Source: an uncultured Bacteroidota bacterium (GTDB lineage: Bacteria > Bacteroidota > Rhodothermia > Rhodothermales > UBA10348). From it: a stretch of DNA of 5,960 nt. The notes under the pieces were generated by a model. It made no database searches. It was not told the DNA's origin and was given only the letters and a program-made list of their open reading frames with translations. Positions 1-5,524 of the stretch are shown here, in pieces; the stretch's first letter is position 1, and every line of letters begins with the position of its first letter. Where the stretch lies: assembly GCA_937893205.1 (NCBI GenBank), contig CALBJU010000043.1:1-5960 (forward strand). Reading direction: 5' to 3'. A program made the position numbers and the translations under genes.

Positions 1-2936
1 ACTGCGTCGAGCGTACCATCAGATACGTCGCCACCATTCCAGTTGTAAAGAACAACACGTCCAGGAGTAGTAAGACCGCCCCACGTATTGGCAAGGCCAT
101 CTCCGCCGGATCCAGCTTCTGCGAGAGCAGCTGTAACCCACGCGTCGTAACCCGCCTGACCGGCAGATCCATCCGTCGGATCGAAGAAGTAGATCCAGTC
201 TGAAGAAGGATCGTTCGATCCACCCGAGGATTCGTGGTCACCTGCGTACATGCCCCATGTAACCGTTCCGCCATTGTCCAGAATGGCCGGGATCCAACGA
301 ACATCATCGCTCGTGTCATCTGGCGTAGCAATACCAGCATTCCAGATGGAGAGATCTCCAGCCTGGATGATGCCTGAATTCCACCAGTCAAGCTCGTAGT
401 CGCCACCGTGTGAGAAACGAATTTCCCAATCGAAAGGAATCACAGAACCCCATCCGTTGCGGCCCGTGATCGAGCGAGCAATGAATGAGCTGTAATTACC
501 GCAGTTCGATGGGCAACCACCCGACATTCCGGTCGCGATGTGCCAGCGACCCTCATTGGTCGACTGCTGGCCATTGACTGCGTTGTCATCAACGTTCGTT
601 CCAGGAAAGCCCCTGAAGCCCGCCGCAGCGCGCATCGGAGGATCTAGGCGTCCCGAAGCATTTGCAATCACGTTGAATTCAAGGAAGCCGTTTGGAGCTC
701 CCTCAACGTTCAGTGACAGGCCATCAAACTGAAGAACGTCGCCGCCTTCAGGAGCCGTTTGACCGGTTCCTGCATAAGCAGCTGTTCCGTCGAAGACCAG
801 TTCGTTGGTTGTCGTGTTGGTCACATTGTAGGAAGTAACCAGGGCTGAACCAGACTTAGGTGCGCGTGAAGCTAGATCTTTCTGAGCTTCGTGTGCATCG
901 TCCAGGCCTCGTTTGCCAAGATCATCCGTATCGAGCGTGAAGAACTCCACGGTGTACGAGTGACCGGTGACAGCCGCAGGGTTAACCACGTTTGCAGTCA
1001 CGTTTCCGTTACCAACATTTTCGCCCTTGATGGACTCAATGTCAGACCCGGAAAGTGAAGCAGCCACGGCTGCTTCACTGATAACCAGATCGGTAATGGA
1101 AGGCTGAGCACTTACGCGAGTGATCGGACCCGCATACACTTTCTGACCTGAGGTGGCGTTGTAGGCGTATGCCTGAACTCCAAACTCATAGTCTTGGTAG
1201 TTGATCAATCCATTCACCTTGTGCGAATGGGCTAGTCCTGAGTCATTTCCTTCTGCCGTAACAAAAGTAAGCTCAAGACCCTCGATCACGCGAGTAATGC
1301 CGTTTACGACATCGTACGTGGCCAGACGTTTACCGGTTTGATCGGAACTGCTTTCGTACTGGAAAACGTTGTATCCCTCAAAAACGTAATCGTTGTCCGT
1401 GACGTCGTCCGAAAGGAGCGGGTCAATGACATTGTACGTATCGAGATAGTTGTTATCCGTTGATTTGTAGCCCCACTCAAGTAGGATCGATCCGTCAGCG
1501 ACTGTCGTCGAAACGCGCGGGCCAGCAGGAGGAGAAGGAAGCTCAAAATCAATATCGAAAACAGCCTGTGCAAGAGCGTCATCTTCTTTCATCTGACGTA
1601 CAGAATCAATGTTGTCTTCTCCAAAGCTCGTAATTATTCCAAACACTAGCGTTTGTTCATCGTTGGGTCGCACCGTAAAGGGTCCGGTGGCCATGACAAA
1701 GCGTCGGTCAGCAGGAGCTATCGCGCTCCCATTTCCGTCTGAGTCGAATTCTGACCAGAACTCTGGCGGGTTGCCAGGAAACATGTACGAGGTCGGAATA
1801 TTGGAGAAATTTCGTCCACTTCCTCCCAACGTGATGCGCTGTCCGTCCTTCCAGCGTCCCCTCATGTAGTTATACATATCAGCGCCGTTTCTCGGATCCC
1901 CTTGCACGCCGCCGGTATTGTTGTAAAACGTGAACGACGTCATTTTGAGGCGCTCGTCGTCCTCATCAATCAGACCATCTCCATCGTCATCAATACCGTT
2001 ACTATTAACGAGAGGACCCTGGAAGAAGTCATAACCTGCCGCCGGGGGAGCCGAGCCGTAGCCTTCTCCGCCTTCATCATCGTTGTCGGCGTTGTAGACA
2101 AAACCGAGGCCGAGAGTGGTATCCGATCCCACGTAGTCATCGTCAAAATTCCCCAGATCCGGATCCGAGAAGAGCCCCATGTAGGTGTTCTCCAGAGGAA
2201 CGTCACCCTTATAAAGGATACGATACTTGTAGAAGGTCGTGTTTCCAATGGCGCCTGCCGTGTTGAATGCAAAAGCAGATCCGTGAACTTCCACGCCCAT
2301 TGCGGGAGTATTGGTACGGGTATGCTGGTTGCCTCGGTCATTCATGACCCACCACATCATCTGATCGCCCAGAATGGCCGGGCGTTCGCCCGCCGCAAGG
2401 TTGACCACGCGATCGACACGGCTTGCCAGAGGCTGGTCAAGTATGTCAATAAAATCACCATTGGCATCGACCGTCGGAGCGCCAAGACCGGTTGGCCAGT
2501 CCCGAAGGTCGGGTGTGGCTTGTCCTGAACCGTCGTAGCTCACGATGTCTTCCTTTCCGACCTTGAAGACACGGTCAAAGACAGAACAATCTGACGGAGG
2601 AGATCCATCGTCGTTCAGCGGACCGGCCCAGAATTCGTAAGGACCATAGGTTGATCCGGCAAGGCGAAGCTGGCCGTCAACGAGGCCGCCCATCCATATA
2701 CCGGATGCGAAGATTGCGTTCGACGGGCCACCCTTAGGTATGTTGTATACGTGGGGGCTGCCTCGCCAGAACAGGTTACCGTTGTTAAGGATACGAGCGC
2801 GAACATTGTTGATGTCCAAATAGGACTCTCCAATGGCCTGCTCGCAATTGCCGACGCTCTGCGCCTGAGCTGCCATGCCCAAGAAGCTGACTGCGGCGGT
2901 CACGATGAATAGACTGATTGTTCTAGTGTAGTGCAT
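1..2936 (-). CDS. Large secreted surface protein, probable type IX-secreted; partial, C-terminus beyond the window
   Basis: The frame is open from an ATG at 2936 down to the window edge: 978 full codons and no stop in the lines checked. Residues 1-25 form a signal peptide (positive N-region, hydrophobic core, cleavage most likely after AQA at 23-25). The mature protein starts with a block at about 39-59 (YLDINNVRARILNNGNLFWRG) resembling large secreted proteins of Rhodothermota/Balneolota. Residues 316-326 (DDDGDGLIDED) form an Asp-rich loop like calcium-binding EF-hand or thrombospondin type 3 repeats. Residues about 467-597 look like a fibronectin type III domain: Pro-rich entry, ILLEW at 484-488, and a closing YEFGVQAYAYN. 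The later part is rich in Trp, Gly and Asp, with a Cys pair in GGCPSNCGNY. A C-terminal sorting domain is expected but lies outside the window, so type IX export is inferred. There is no Shine-Dalgarno before the ATG. The function is unknown; adhesion, a structural surface role or polymer binding are possible. An antisense frame of 208 codons at 1902-2528 is a shadow. Confidence 0.9.
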   Translation of the reverse strand, partial: MHYTRTISLFIVTAAVSFLGMAAQAQSVGNCEQAIGESYLDINNVRARILNNGNLFWRGSPHVYNIPKGGPSNAIFASGIWMGGLVDGQLRLAGSTYGPYEFWAGPLNDDGSPPSDCSVFDRVFKVGKEDIVSYDGSGQATPDLRDWPTGLGAPTVDANGDFIDILDQPLASRVDRVVNLAAGERPAILGDQMMWWVMNDRGNQHTRTNTPAMGVEVHGSAFAFNTAGAIGNTTFYKYRILYKGDVPLENTYMGLFSDPDLGNFDDDYVGSDTTLGLGFVYNADNDDEGGEGYGSAPPAAGYDFFQGPLVNSNGIDDDGDGLIDEDDERLKMTSFTFYNNTGGVQGDPRNGADMYNYMRGRWKDGQRITLGGSGRNFSNIPTSYMFPGNPPEFWSEFDSDGNGSAIAPADRRFVMATGPFTVRPNDEQTLVFGIITSFGEDNIDSVRQMKEDDALAQAVFDIDFELPSPPAGPRVSTTVADGSILLEWGYKSTDNNYLDTYNVIDPLLSDDVTDNDYVFEGYNVFQYESSSDQTGKRLATYDVVNGITRVIEGLELTFVTAEGNDSGLAHSHKVNGLINYQDYEFGVQAYAYNATSGQKVYAGPITRVSAQPSITDLVISEAAVAASLSGSDIESIKGENVGNGNVTANVVNPAAVTGHSYTVEFFTLDTDDLGKRGLDDAHEAQKDLASRAPKSGSALVTSYNVTNTTTNELVFDGTAAYAGTGQTAPEGGDVLQFDGLSLNVEGAPNGFLEFNVIANASGRLDPPMRAAAGFRGFPGTNVDDNAVNGQQSTNEGRWHIATGMSGGCPSNCGNYSSFIARSITGRNGWGSVIPFDWEIRFSHGGDYELDWWNSGIIQAGDLSIWNAGIATPDDTSDDVRWIPAILDNGGTVTWGMYAGDHESSGGSNDPSSDWIYFFDPTDGSAGQAGYDAWVTAALAEAGSGGDGLANTWGGLTTPGRVVLYNWNGGDVSDGTLDA
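1054..1079. repeat. 11-bp perfect inverted repeat inside the secreted-protein gene
   Basis: AGTGAAGCAGC (1054-1064) and GCTGCTTCACT (1069-1079) are exact reverse complements separated by CACG. The sequence lies within codons for a Ser/Ala-rich stretch (SEAAVAASLS) of the minus-strand gene. It would form a strong hairpin in the mRNA. It may simply follow from Ala/Ser codon choice. No T-run follows, so it is not a standard terminator. Confidence 0.55.
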
Positions 2937-3006
2937 GATAGCTTTTGTCTGTATCAATTGATCGACTTGCGCCCTCCATGAGTGGATAGAGTCAGGGAAT
3001 TTTCCC

Positions 3007-3034
3007 CGTCATTTCGTGCGGCGTCATTTCGTGC
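3007..3034. repeat. Two direct copies of a 13-bp motif, 15-bp period
   Basis: CGTCATTTCGTGC occurs at 3007-3019 and again at 3022-3034, identical and separated by GG. The pair lies about 70-100 bases upstream of the secreted-protein start and is followed at once by the palindrome TGTGCACA. A pair of exact motifs with a period of roughly one and a half helical turns in a promoter-proximal spot could be an activator or repressor binding site. The role is inferred; the repeat itself is read directly. Confidence 0.6.
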
Positions 3035-3131
3035 TGTGCACACATTGTTGACATGACAATTCGGTTTAGGGATTGTCCGGCGATTCAAAACTGTCAGCTA
3101 AAGGAATGACGTGCCCGAATCTGGACCGATT

Positions 3132-3147
3132 GGTTTTTAATAAAACC
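3132..3147. other. AT-rich hairpin in the intergenic region
   Basis: GGTTTT (3132-3137) pairs exactly with AAAACC (3142-3147) around a TAAT loop. No T-run follows on either strand and no gene ends nearby, so a terminator is unlikely. It may be an operator-like palindrome or an AT-rich promoter core. TAATAA at 3138-3143 resembles a -10 box, but there is no matching -35. Confidence 0.35.
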
Positions 3148-3430
3148 GGGATGTGTCAGGCGGTCCCTTTCGAATCCGAGCAAGTTTGTCGATAGCTGGA
3201 TTCCTGGAGAAAAATGTGCTCGAAGCGAACGATCACGGTTCGATCTCCTGAATTCAGTATGTGTCGCGCGCAACTACTTGAGTGCAACACGGGAGAGATT
3301 GCGACATTCGTGCCAAAACACTCTGTTTCTTGCAATTCGGCTATTTTGGCGCTGGAAGGCAGGGGCCAGGAAACGAAATGTGCATTATTGAAAATGGCGG
3401 TGTCCGGAATCGAACAGGATGCTCTCTAAC

Positions 3431-3457
3431 CGTGCAGCCCGATCTGCACGCAGATCG
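3431..3457. promoter_or_regulatory. Two overlapping, mutually exclusive hairpins upstream of the activator gene
   Basis: CGTGCAG (3431-3437) pairs perfectly with CTGCACG (3444-3450) across a CCCGAT loop. CGATCTG (3440-3446) pairs perfectly with CAGATCG (3451-3457) across a CACG loop. The two 7-bp stems share 3440-3450, so only one can form at a time. They sit 83-109 bases before the preferred start of the activator gene. In RNA this layout resembles a switch or attenuator; in DNA it could be a complex operator. No T-run follows. The pairing is read directly; a regulatory role is inference. Confidence 0.4.
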
Positions 3458-3472
3458 TGACTTTGGGCACAT

Positions 3473-3503
3473 GCAATAAAGTTCAGTGCATTTAACTTAT
3501 TGC
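3473..3503. repeat. Inverted repeat around the alternative GTG start of the activator gene
   Basis: GCAATAAAGTT (3473-3483) and AACTTATTGC (3494-3503) are inverted copies apart from one extra A in the left arm. The 10-base spacer contains the GTG at 3486 that would give the longest version of the activator protein. If transcribed, the structure would bury that GTG, which argues for the downstream ATG at 3540 as the start. Alternatively the repeat is an operator for autoregulation. Confidence 0.45.
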
Positions 3504-3539
3504 GCGACAACAAGTATTGGTGTTTCGACTTTCGCCATA

Positions 3540-4532
3540 ATGATAGCATTTCAACAAAACAGATCAGGACTGACCCATCGGGTCCAGACAAAGATTGACC
3601 CACCCTTCCCGGGATTCGTGGGAAAATCGGAAGCGTTGCGCTCTGTCCTGAGGCAGGTCGAAAAAGTTGCCGTAACCGAAGCGAACGTGCTCATTCTTGG
3701 AGAGAATGGAACAGGGAAAGAGCTGGTGGCGCGCGCGCTTCACGCTCTATCGTCGCGAAGACGCTCAGATTTTCACTCTGTCGACATGGGCGCGCTCACC
3801 GAGACCTTGTTCGAGAGTGAACTTTTCGGTCACAAGAAAGGAGCCTTCACGGATGCGCACGAAAATCGAACGGGCAAATTCGAAGCGGCAGGTGGAGGTA
3901 CGCTGTTTCTGGATGAGATAGGGAATTTACCCCTCGGTCTGCAGGCAAAGTTGCTTACCGTCCTACAGCAGCGCCAAATCATGAAAATTGGCTCTAACGA
4001 GAGAGTGTCGATTGATGTCAGATTGATCTGTGCGACCAATCAACCAATCCATCAGGCTGTCGCTGAAAAGCAATTTCGGCCGGATCTTCTTTACCGTATC
4101 AATACGGTAGAGCTGGTTCTCCCTCCTCTTCGAGAGCGGGTCGAAGACATCGGAATGCTGGCGAGTCATTACAGAGATCAGTTTGCCAGGAAGTACAATC
4201 CACTTGTCCAGTCTATTTCTGAAAAGGCGATTCAGAAGCTCGAGTCCTATGAATGGCCAGGCAACGTTCGCGAACTCATGCATATGATGGAGCGAGCCGT
4301 CATCATGACGGAGTCAGGAACGATTCAGCCCGAAGATATCCAGTTCTCAAGGTCGTCCCAGAGCGACACCCACGTTTTACTGACCACCCTGAATCTCGAT
4401 TCCGTAGAAAAACAGGTCATCGACGCGGCGTTGAGCAAACATTTTGGTGATGTATCAGACGCTGCATCTGAACTTGGGCTCACTCGTGCGACACTCTACA
4501 GACGGCTGAGAAAACACGAATTGCAGGCCTGA
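3540..4532 (+). CDS. Sigma-54-dependent transcriptional activator without receiver domain (NtrC/PspF-like)
   Basis: This is a 330-residue bacterial enhancer-binding protein. It uses ATP hydrolysis to remodel RNA polymerase bearing sigma-54 and open promoters. The AAA+ core spans about 23-257. Visible motifs are Walker A GENGTGKE (54-61), the sigma-54 contact loop in ELFGHKKGAFTDA (94-106), Walker B GGTLFLDEIGN (119-129), sensor I RLICATN (161-167), arginine-finger region FRPDLLYRIN (179-188), LPPLRER (194-200) and sensor II WPGNVREL (239-246). A Fis-type helix-turn-helix closes the protein (GDVSDAASELGLTRATLYRRL, 303-323). The contact loop is GAFTDA rather than the textbook GAFTGA, a variant I recall as common in Bacteroidota. 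Only about 25 residues precede the core, so there is no receiver, PAS or GAF domain. Activity would have to be set by a partner protein or by expression level. A GTG at 3486 would add 18 residues; the ATG at 3540 is preferred, though neither has a Shine-Dalgarno. An in-frame TAA at 3477 limits the frame upstream. Confidence 0.93.
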   Translation: MIAFQQNRSGLTHRVQTKIDPPFPGFVGKSEALRSVLRQVEKVAVTEANVLILGENGTGKELVARALHALSSRRRSDFHSVDMGALTETLFESELFGHKKGAFTDAHENRTGKFEAAGGGTLFLDEIGNLPLGLQAKLLTVLQQRQIMKIGSNERVSIDVRLICATNQPIHQAVAEKQFRPDLLYRINTVELVLPPLRERVEDIGMLASHYRDQFARKYNPLVQSISEKAIQKLESYEWPGNVRELMHMMERAVIMTESGTIQPEDIQFSRSSQSDTHVLLTTLNLDSVEKQVIDAALSKHFGDVSDAASELGLTRATLYRRLRKHELQA

Positions 4533-4538
4533 TCGGAT

Positions 4539-4603
4539 CGTTGGAAGGACGCGTTGGAAGGACGCGTTGGAAGGACGCGTTGGAAGGACGCGTTGGAGGA
4601 GCA
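4539..4603. repeat. 13-bp tandem repeat: four exact copies plus a degenerate fifth
   Basis: CGTTGGAAGGACG is repeated exactly at 4539-4551, 4552-4564, 4565-4577 and 4578-4590. A fifth copy at 4591-4603 matches for CGTTGGA and then diverges to GGAGCA. The array starts seven bases after the activator stop. The 13-bp unit is not a multiple of three, so it is unlikely to be coding. Every unit carries two GGA motifs, and every junction creates the palindrome ACGCGT. It could be a slippage-prone minisatellite, a repeated protein-binding site, or, in RNA, a run of GGA motifs of the kind bound by CsrA/RsmA-type proteins. The array is certain; any function is inferred. Confidence 0.95.
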
Positions 4604-4607
4604 ACTT

Positions 4608-4637
4608 TTGTGGACCCGCCCCGTCAAGCCTTATATT
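4608..4637 (+). promoter_or_regulatory. Candidate promoter for the NTF2-like exported protein gene
   Basis: TATATT at 4632-4637 is a good -10-like hexamer, and TTGTGG at 4608-4613 gives the TTG of a -35 box with 18 bases between. The pair also loosely fits the Bacteroidota pattern of an upstream TTG and a downstream TAnnTT core. It would give a short leader of roughly 20 bases before the ATG at 4667. It lies just downstream of the tandem repeat array, which would then sit in an upstream activating position. Confidence 0.4.
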
Positions 4638-4666
4638 ACCGTGGTCCAATCAATACGTACTGGCCC

Positions 4667-5107
4667 ATGAAGCGCATCGCCCTTCTTCTCCTCATTTTTG
4701 CTTTTTCTGCTCCTGTTTTTGCACAATCCGATGAAGATGGCGTTCGCGATGCCATTACAGATTATCTGGAAGGGCTGTATCAAGCAGAGCCCGAACGAAT
4801 CGAACGTTCAGTCAGCAAGGATCTCGTCAAATTCGGCCACTGGCGAAGTTCAGCCACCCAGGATTATCGCGGCGCTCCGATGAACTTCGAGCAGCTGAAA
4901 GGCCTTGCTGCAGACTGGAATCTCGATAATCGCCAGGGACTTGATGAAAACACTCCCAGAGAAATAGTCATTCTAGATGTACTCGATAAGATTGCGTCCG
5001 CGAAGCTGACGGCTCAGTGGGGCATCGACTACTTCCAACTCGAAAAACTGGATGGCAAGTGGATGATCCGCCACGTCGTTTGGCAGTCTCATCCGATGGG
5101 AGACTGA
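4667..5107 (+). CDS. Exported NTF2-like / putative lumazine-binding family protein
   Basis: This 146-residue protein has a clear signal peptide (MKRIALLLLIFAFSAPVFA, cleavage after Ala19). The mature part, about 24-143, fits the SnoaL/NTF2-like fold of the putative lumazine-binding type. It has an N-terminal helix VRDAITDYLEGLYQAEPERI, a central FEQLKGLAADWN segment (74-85), then the strand block REIVILDVLDKIASAKLTAQW (98-118) and a closing DYFQLEKLDGKWMIRHVVWQ. The family usually binds small molecules or acts as a small accessory domain; the ligand here is unknown. The ATG at 4667 is chosen because it opens the signal peptide directly and follows a -10-like TATATT. The frame extends upstream to an in-frame GTG at 4610, which has a GGAGGAG eight bases before it. 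That start would put 19 extra residues ahead of the signal peptide, so it is less likely. The 93-base gap to the next plus-strand gene permits co-transcription. Confidence 0.82.
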   Translation: MKRIALLLLIFAFSAPVFAQSDEDGVRDAITDYLEGLYQAEPERIERSVSKDLVKFGHWRSSATQDYRGAPMNFEQLKGLAADWNLDNRQGLDENTPREIVILDVLDKIASAKLTAQWGIDYFQLEKLDGKWMIRHVVWQSHPMGD

Positions 5108-5149
5108 GGCTTCCGACTTCTGTTGCATCATGATGTACTTTCTGGTATT

Positions 5150-5165
5150 CCGATCACTCGATCGG
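5150..5165. other. Short hairpin between the NTF2-like and monooxygenase-like genes
   Basis: CCGATC (5150-5155) pairs exactly with GATCGG (5160-5165) around ACTC. There is no T-run, so it is not a typical intrinsic terminator. It may be a weak operator or an mRNA processing or stability element. Just upstream, CATCATGATG (5126-5135) is a perfect 10-bp palindrome. Elements this short are expected by chance now and then. Confidence 0.3.
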
Positions 5166-5191
5166 CAGGTCCATCACGCGCGCACATCTCC

Positions 5192-5196
5192 AAGGA
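5192..5196 (+). promoter_or_regulatory. Ribosome binding site that decides the GTG start at 5200
   Basis: AAGGA ends three bases before the GTG at 5200. The spacing is short, but this is one of the few Shine-Dalgarno-like sequences next to a start in this window. The frame upstream is open only to a TGA at 5131-5133 and holds no ATG, so this GTG is the best start. Confidence 0.5.
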
Positions 5197-5199
5197 ATT

Positions 5200-5523
5200 G
5201 TGATCACGGCAACATTCATCTTCAGACAACTATCGTACGATGACCCGTTCCGCTCATTGAATGAACGGATCGACCACATTGCTCTTTCGAGTAAGGGATA
5301 TCTGGGTCGGAAAACCTGGTCGGACGATGACGAAAATGTGGCCGTTGTCTACTACTGGAAATCGATGGAAGCCCTCGCTTCGTTTCGAGAGGATTCGACT
5401 CATAAGCTGGCTAAAAGCCGATATGCTGAGTGGTACGCGGGCTACCGAATCGAGATCGCCGAGGTGAACGAAATCTACGGGGATGGTTTTTTCGACAGCC
5501 AGTTTCCGGCTCTACTGGACTGA
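5200..5523 (+). CDS. Antibiotic biosynthesis monooxygenase (ABM)-like dimeric alpha/beta-barrel protein
   Basis: This is a 107-residue cytosolic protein with no signal peptide or membrane segment. The layout fits the ABM fold: a first strand (ITATFIFRQL), a helix with PFRSLNERIDHIALSSKGYLG, a second hairpin strand (NVAVVYYWKSMEALASFRED, 46-65), then the helix THKLAKSRYAEWYAGYRIEIAEV (67-89). The block with W53, H68, W78 and Y82 resembles family members annotated as antibiotic biosynthesis monooxygenase, whose close relatives commonly end in a W-F-x-D-Y-R-hydrophobic-V-A-x-V stretch. Such proteins oxidise or cleave small aromatic substrates without a cofactor, or bind haem, but many have no known substrate; none can be named here. 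The GTG start follows AAGGA. The gene may be co-transcribed with the NTF2-like gene 92 bases upstream. Its stop is one base from the stop of the converging TonB-like gene. Confidence 0.8.
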   Translation: MITATFIFRQLSYDDPFRSLNERIDHIALSSKGYLGRKTWSDDDENVAVVYYWKSMEALASFREDSTHKLAKSRYAEWYAGYRIEIAEVNEIYGDGFFDSQFPALLD

Positions 5524-5524
5524 C

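Larger units (their letters stand above)
2937..3539. other. Divergent intergenic region between the secreted-protein gene and the sigma-54 activator
   Basis: About 600 bases separate the two divergent starts, and I recognise no conserved protein in them. The region holds several symmetric or repeated elements: the palindrome ATCAATTGAT (2953-2962), GGGAA-TT-TTCCC (2995-3006), a 13-bp direct repeat (3007-3034), the palindrome TGTGCACA (3035-3042), ATTGT-N7-ACAAT (3044-3060), an AT-rich hairpin (3132-3147) and overlapping hairpins (3431-3457). TTGACA at 3048-3053 matches a -35 box on the plus strand, but the hexamer 17 bases on (GATTGT) is a poor -10. A 71-codon frame at 3214-3429 has a GGAG before its ATG but no recognisable family. 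No clear promoter could be assigned to either gene. Confidence 0.6.

Noticed and set aside
1841..1870. Similarity of a stretch in the secreted-protein gene to the 13-bp repeat unit (shared TGGAAGGAC on the minus strand)
   Set aside because: It is a single short match within codons for RWKDG and is not tandem, so chance is the simplest explanation.
1902..2528. A 208-codon plus-strand frame opposite the secreted-protein gene
   Set aside because: The minus-strand frame across the same bases gives a continuous protein with signal peptide and recognisable modules. The antisense product has no family-like pattern and is best read as a coding shadow.
3048..3076. A sigma-70 promoter with TTGACA at 3048-3053
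   Set aside because: The -35 match is perfect, but the hexamer at the right distance (GATTGT) is poor, and the nearest supported plus-strand gene is more than 450 bases away. It is mentioned only within the intergenic entry.
3205..3220. A possible sigma-54 promoter (TGG...TGC with GG and GC ten bases apart) upstream of the activator
   Set aside because: Only the minimal GG-N10-GC and a few neighbouring bases match; the TGGCAC and TTGC cores are incomplete. Such minimal matches are expected often by chance.
4539..4603. The tandem repeats as a CRISPR array
   Set aside because: The 13-bp units are directly adjacent with no unique spacers, and there are no cas genes.
4541..4666. The upstream extension of the NTF2-like frame across the tandem repeats (starting at 4541)
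   Set aside because: The first codons translate the 13-bp repeat into low-complexity Arg/Gly/Trp sequence, and the signal peptide starts 42 codons later. The repeat is not expected to be coding.
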